64,000 nt of DNA from G958296245 sp963664035 (GTDB lineage: Bacteria; Chloroflexota; Dehalococcoidia; Lucifugimonadales; G958296245). A model generated the notes under the pieces. That model did no database searches. It was not told the origin of the DNA and saw nothing but the letters and a program-made list of their open reading frames with translations. The DNA lies in assembly GCA_963664035.2 (NCBI GenBank), contig OY760867.2, positions 3,348,001-3,412,000 of the forward strand, read 5' to 3'. Position 1 is the stretch's first letter. Each line of letters begins with the position of its first letter. A program made the position numbers and the translations under genes. Shown here in pieces: positions 59,794 through 64,000 of this stretch.

Positions 59794-60309
59794 GTGAGCT
59801 TGGATATGGACCTTCACGTTCTCAGGCACGGTTTGGCGGGCGTCCGCGACAGCCGGGCGTACCCGGACGACGGCGAGCGTCCGCTCACGCCAAAGGGCGC
59901 ACGGAGGATGGCCCGCCAGGTGAAGGGCATGAACGCGATCGGCCTCTCGGTGGACGTGATACTGACCAGCCCCCTGGCGCGGGCGTTCGAGACCGCGGAG
60001 ATAGTCCACAGGGGCCTCAGGAAGGCGGGCCCGCTCGTCTTCTGCGACGCGCTGGCGCCCACGGGGGAGCCGTCCAGGCTGCTGGAGCGGATCGCGAGCG
60101 AGTACGCCTCCGCGTCCGACGTGATGATCGTGGGCCACGAGCCGTACCTGAGCAGCCTCATAGCGGTGCTCGTGAGCGGAGACCTCGAGCCTGTGAGCCG
60201 GCTCAAGAAGGGAGCGCTCTGCAAGGTGCGCATCCCGTCGCTGGAGTATGGGCAGTGCGGCTGGATCGAGTGGTCGCTGACGCCGAAGCAGATGGTGAAG
60301 CTCGGATGA
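59794..60309 (+). CDS. SixA-like histidine phosphatase
   Basis: 171 residues. LHVLRHGLAG is the catalytic RHG motif, and VGHEPYLSSLIAV supplies the second His. GTG 59794 or ATG 59806 may be the start. The family dephosphorylates phosphohistidine proteins or small phosphoesters. The stop overlaps the CHAD gene start (ATGA). Confidence 0.88.
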   Translation: MSLDMDLHVLRHGLAGVRDSRAYPDDGERPLTPKGARRMARQVKGMNAIGLSVDVILTSPLARAFETAEIVHRGLRKAGPLVFCDALAPTGEPSRLLERIASEYASASDVMIVGHEPYLSSLIAVLVSGDLEPVSRLKKGALCKVRIPSLEYGQCGWIEWSLTPKQMVKLG

Positions 60310-61274
60310 CGCGGGACGACGCGGCCGCCCAGCCCGTAAGCTCGCTTGCCGGGCGGGTCGTGGAGCGGCGGCTGGCGAAGGTCGTCCGCCTGCTGCCCCG
60401 GGCGGCCAAGCGCCCGGAGAGGAGCGTGGATTACGTACACGACCTCCGCGTGGCCGCGCGCAGGGCCGCCGCGGCCCTCCGGATGTTCGCGCCCTGCCTG
60501 CCGGACGCCGAGCGCGAGTGGATGGCCTCGCGGCTGCGGCGCATACGCAAGTCCGCCGGCCCGGCGCGGGACCTGGACGTCATAGAGGAGAGGCTGTCGC
60601 GGATTGCCGCCGCCGGCGGCGCCACGCCGCAGCTCGCGGCGGTCATCGACCGGGTCCGCGACAAGCGCCGCCGGGCGCAGAAGCCGCTCCTGAAGGCATA
60701 CGGCAAGGCGCGCAAGCGGCGCTTCCGCGCGCGGGCCGGAGATCTGGCCCAGCGGATCGAGTGGCGCGGGGAGGGGCCGGAGCCGGACGTGCGGGAGTGG
60801 GCCGGGGCTGCGCTTCGCCCGATGCTGGACAAGTTCGTGGCCCGGTCGTCCGCCGGGCTGACCGACCTGGACGCGCTCCACGCGATGAGGATCGCCGAGA
60901 AGCGGGTGCGCTACTCCCTGGAGGCGCTGCGGGAAGCCGCCGATCCCCCCGTCGACCGCGTCTCGCCCATCCTGGAGGAGTTGCAGGAGCGCCTTGGGGA
61001 GATCAACGACCACGACGCGGCGCGGGCGCTGATGCTGGGCTGGCGCAACGGCGCCAGGGACGACGGAATGCGCGAGCTCTTCGCATACCTCGCCGCCTTC
61101 GAGCAGTGGAGCGGCAGTTACGCCCACGACCAGTTCCTGGCGTGGTGGACGCCCCGGAGGCGGCTGGACATGCACGAGAGGCTGAACGAGCTCCTGGGCG
61201 AGCTTGGGCGCCCTCGGCCAGGGGCCGCCGTTCCCTACCGCGACATGCCCCTCGCGCTCATCGACTCGCCATAG
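60306..61274 (+). CDS. CHAD-domain protein (polyphosphate-binding)
   Basis: 322 residues from ATG 60306, with a four-base overlap to the previous gene. Helical, strongly Arg/Lys-rich: VDYVHDLRVAARRAAAALRMF and LDALHAMRIAEKRVRYSLEAL are the two repeated CHAD hallmarks with conserved His and basic residues. CHAD domains bind polyphosphate. The operon with ppx supports that role. Many CHAD proteins localise to polyphosphate granules. Confidence 0.9.
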   Translation: MTRDDAAAQPVSSLAGRVVERRLAKVVRLLPRAAKRPERSVDYVHDLRVAARRAAAALRMFAPCLPDAEREWMASRLRRIRKSAGPARDLDVIEERLSRIAAAGGATPQLAAVIDRVRDKRRRAQKPLLKAYGKARKRRFRARAGDLAQRIEWRGEGPEPDVREWAGAALRPMLDKFVARSSAGLTDLDALHAMRIAEKRVRYSLEALREAADPPVDRVSPILEELQERLGEINDHDAARALMLGWRNGARDDGMRELFAYLAAFEQWSGSYAHDQFLAWWTPRRRLDMHERLNELLGELGRPRPGAAVPYRDMPLALIDSP

Positions 61275-61289
61275 AGACAGGAGGGACCC

Positions 61290-62354
61290 ATGCCGAATCT
61301 GACGGGAGACCATATACGCGACATAGCCTTCCACGTATTGAGCGCGGCGGGGGCGTCCGACGGCAACGCGCGCATAGTGGCCGACCACCTCGCCAACGCG
61401 AATCTCGCCGGGCACGACTCCCACGGCTTCATACGCATCACCCAGTACGTGGCGGACATCCGCAACGGCACGATCGACGCCAGGGCGGAGCCCGTGGTGG
61501 CGCAGGACCACGGCGGCCTGGTGCAGATGGACGGCAACGGCGCCTTCGGGCAGGTGGTGGCCGCCAGTGCGACCCGCCTCGCCATCGAGAGGGCCCGCCG
61601 GAACGGCGTCGCCACCGTGACCATGACCAACCTGGACCACACCGGCCGGATCGGGACGTACCCGGAGATGGCCGCGGCCGAGGGCATGGCCGCGATCATG
61701 GTTACCGGCGTGGTCGGGGGCGCGAGCGGCATGAACGTCGCCCCGTTCGGTGGGACGAAGAGGAAGCTGGGCACCAACCCGATAGCGATCGGCTTCCCGT
61801 ACCTGCCGGACTCGCCGGTGCTGCTCGACTTCGCCACGTCCGTCACCGCCGAGGGCAAGCTGCGGGTGTACCGCAACAGGGGGCACAGCCTGCCGTCCGC
61901 GTGGGTCATCGACAAGGACGGAGACCCCAGCGACGACCCGAACGATTACTACGACGGCGGCTCGATCCTGCCGCTAGGGGGCATCGAGAGCGGGCACAAG
62001 GGCTACGCCCTCTCCGTCATGGTCGCCCTGCTGGGCGCCATCGCGGGCGGGCTCGGCTTTCCGCAGCGCGACGTCGAGTCGGGCGCGAACGGCTCCTCGA
62101 TAACCGTCATAGACGTGGGCAAGCTGTCGCCCCAGGAGGCCGTACGCTCCCGCGTCGGCAGGACGATCGACGTGATCAAGGACACCCCGCTCGCCAAGGG
62201 AGCGTCGGACGTGCTATACCCTGGCGAGATGGAGGCCAACACGCGGCGGGAGCGTATGGCCAACGGCGTAGAGATAGAGCAGGCGACCTGGGAGCCGGTC
62301 GCGGCGCTAATAGACGAGCTCGGCGTCGCGGACTCCATCGGCCCCATCGGGTGA
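61290..62354 (+). CDS. Ldh2/malate-lactate dehydrogenase-family oxidoreductase
   Basis: 354 residues. It opens with the helical domain; ADHLANANLAGHDSHGFIRI contains the conserved GHDSHG catalytic His. TMTNLDHTGRIGTYPE and APFGGTKRKLGTNPIAIGFP are the NAD-binding hallmarks of the L-sulfolactate/malate dehydrogenase (Ldh2) fold. It reduces a 2-oxoacid with NADH or the reverse. A paralogue follows directly (42 bases). Confidence 0.9.
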   Translation: MPNLTGDHIRDIAFHVLSAAGASDGNARIVADHLANANLAGHDSHGFIRITQYVADIRNGTIDARAEPVVAQDHGGLVQMDGNGAFGQVVAASATRLAIERARRNGVATVTMTNLDHTGRIGTYPEMAAAEGMAAIMVTGVVGGASGMNVAPFGGTKRKLGTNPIAIGFPYLPDSPVLLDFATSVTAEGKLRVYRNRGHSLPSAWVIDKDGDPSDDPNDYYDGGSILPLGGIESGHKGYALSVMVALLGAIAGGLGFPQRDVESGANGSSITVIDVGKLSPQEAVRSRVGRTIDVIKDTPLAKGASDVLYPGEMEANTRRERMANGVEIEQATWEPVAALIDELGVADSIGPIG

Positions 62355-62396
62355 TCCGGCGTCCCGATTCCCAATCCTGTACCGAGGTGACATGAC

Positions 62397-63446
62397 ATGG
62401 CTGAGAACGAGATTCGAGTCGATTGGAGAGAGCTGCGCGAGTTCACCGCGACGGTATTCCACCGGGCGGGCGTGCCGCGGGAGGACGCCGACACGGAGGC
62501 CGAGGTGCTCGTGTGGGCCAACCTCAGGGGCGTAGACTCGCACGGCGTGCTCAGGATCCCGTGGTACGTCGAGAACCTGGACACGGGCATCATGAACCCG
62601 ACGCCGCGGATACGGGTGACCAAGGAGACGCCGGCGACGGTGCTGATCGACGCCGACCGGGCGCTTGGGCCGGTGGTCACGGTGATGGCGATGCGGCGTG
62701 TCATCGAAAAAGCGCGCGGCGTCGGCGTAGGCTGGGGCCTCATCCGGGAGACGACCCACCAGGGCGCAATGGCCTACTACGCGCTGATGGCCGCGGATGC
62801 GGGCATGGCGGGCATCGCGTCGGTGTGCAGCCCGCCCAACATGGCGCCGTTCGGGGCCAGGGCCGCCGGCGTTCACAACAGCCCGATAGCCATCGCGGCG
62901 CCGGGGAACGAGAGCAACCTCGTGCTGGACATGGCGACGAGCGTAGTCGCGGGCGGCAAGCTCGACCTGGCGGTCGACAAGGGCCAGCCCATCCCCCTCG
63001 GCTGGGCGATAGACGTGGACGGCAACCCGACCACCGAGCCGCGGCGTCCGAACATCCTGCTGCCGGCCGGCGGCCCCAAGGGCTCGGGGCTGGCGCTGAT
63101 GTTCGAGTGCCTCTCCAGCCTGATGGTCGGCAACCCGCTGCTGGAGCCCTCGCTCTCGGGCGCGAAGGTGGTGGAGCGCGGCGTCCAGAACAGCTTCATC
63201 ATGGCGGTGGACGTCGCCGCCTTCACGGACGCCGACGAGTACCGCGCCAACGTCGACAGGCTGATCGAGGCGCAGAAGGCGCTGCCGCCCGCCGACGGCG
63301 TGGACGAGGTGATGGTGCCCGGCGAGCCGGAGGGCAGGACCTACCGCGACCGGGCCGCGAACGGCATCCCGCTCCCGCCTGGGACGGTCGCCAACCTGCG
63401 CTCCATCGCATCCCGCTTCGAGGCGCCCCTGCCGTCGGGTCTGTGA
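62397..63446 (+). CDS. Ldh2-family oxidoreductase, second copy
   Basis: 349 residues. VLVWANLRGVDSHGVLRI is the catalytic region (DSHG), and SPPNMAPFGARAAGVHNSPIAIAAPG the cofactor region. LVLDMATSVVAGGKLDLAVDKG continues the fold. It is divergent from the first copy, so different substrates are likely. It is probably part of the same plus-strand unit. Confidence 0.9.
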   Translation: MAENEIRVDWRELREFTATVFHRAGVPREDADTEAEVLVWANLRGVDSHGVLRIPWYVENLDTGIMNPTPRIRVTKETPATVLIDADRALGPVVTVMAMRRVIEKARGVGVGWGLIRETTHQGAMAYYALMAADAGMAGIASVCSPPNMAPFGARAAGVHNSPIAIAAPGNESNLVLDMATSVVAGGKLDLAVDKGQPIPLGWAIDVDGNPTTEPRRPNILLPAGGPKGSGLALMFECLSSLMVGNPLLEPSLSGAKVVERGVQNSFIMAVDVAAFTDADEYRANVDRLIEAQKALPPADGVDEVMVPGEPEGRTYRDRAANGIPLPPGTVANLRSIASRFEAPLPSGL

Positions 63447-63461
63447 GCGGCTCGTCCCGCC

Positions 63462-64000
<539 letters not shown>

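Overview
The window is GC-rich bacterial chromosome. The gene content suggests a Chloroflexota lineage close to Dehalococcoidia/SAR202; this is an inference, since no rRNA is present. Supporting signs are the paralogous catabolic families (two Gfo/Idh/MocA, two phytanoyl-CoA dioxygenase-like, two Ldh2-type dehydrogenases, two SDRs, two TPP enzymes), the LppX/LprG-type lipoprotein next to a DHA2 transporter, and many short palindromic repeats. Housekeeping genes are intact (ftsH, fmt, dinB, yidC-jag, gap, plsY, rny, purF, purH, htpX), so this is core chromosome with small accessory patches.

Layout. 1-2.85 kb: tail of a TPP enzyme, then a roughly 2.1 kb patch holding a membrane/coiled-coil gene, a HEAT-like gene and a duplicated scrap of the neighbouring oxidoreductase. 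2.86-4.8 kb: oxidoreductase and TatD nuclease. 5.0-6.8 kb: an inverted-repeat element and a collagen-stalk lipoprotein protease broken by a frameshift. 7-12.2 kb: membrane protein, two SDRs and a fused M16 peptidase. 12.2-15.5 kb: ftsH bracketed by two tandem arrays of one repeat family. 15.5-15.9 kb: a SelW-like selenoprotein gene with promoter, in-frame TGA, hairpin and terminator. 16-24.9 kb: fmt, dinB, TPP decarboxylase, NAD-binding protein, sbcC-like gene and a second Gfo/Idh/MocA gene. 25-38.2 kb: htpX-pspAB, MFS plus lipoprotein, jag-yidC-gap, cation exchanger, Lrp regulator, then plsY-PHP-ymdB-rny. 38.3-44.2 kb: a triple repeat element, an MFS gene, purF, purH and a glycosyltransferase. 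44.2-48.3 kb: amidohydrolase, a 58-residue membrane peptide, PhyH, amidase and a decayed HicB-like locus. 48.5-53.4 kb: higBA, a sterol-reductase-like gene, uxuA and an AT-rich DUF262 gene. 53.4-58.5 kb: small genes, a second PhyH, a toxin-antitoxin-like cluster, two tyrosine-recombinase remnants and a tRNA-Leu. 58.8-64 kb: polyphosphate operon (ppx, sixA-like, CHAD), two Ldh2 genes and part of a 6-phosphogluconate dehydrogenase.

Main observations: (1) a SelW/Rdx selenoprotein with a CxxU motif that a standard gene caller would truncate; (2) a non-autonomous inverted-repeat element with 14-bp terminal repeats, flanking direct repeats of about 9-12 bp, and a core amplified to 18 copies in one place and 5 in another; (3) a decaying integration site beside tRNA-Leu, where recombinase tails appear to supply the ribosome-binding sites of small membrane genes, one interrupted by TGA exactly where its paralogue has Trp; (4) a HigBA module that is probably leaderless, with a palindrome in its promoter.
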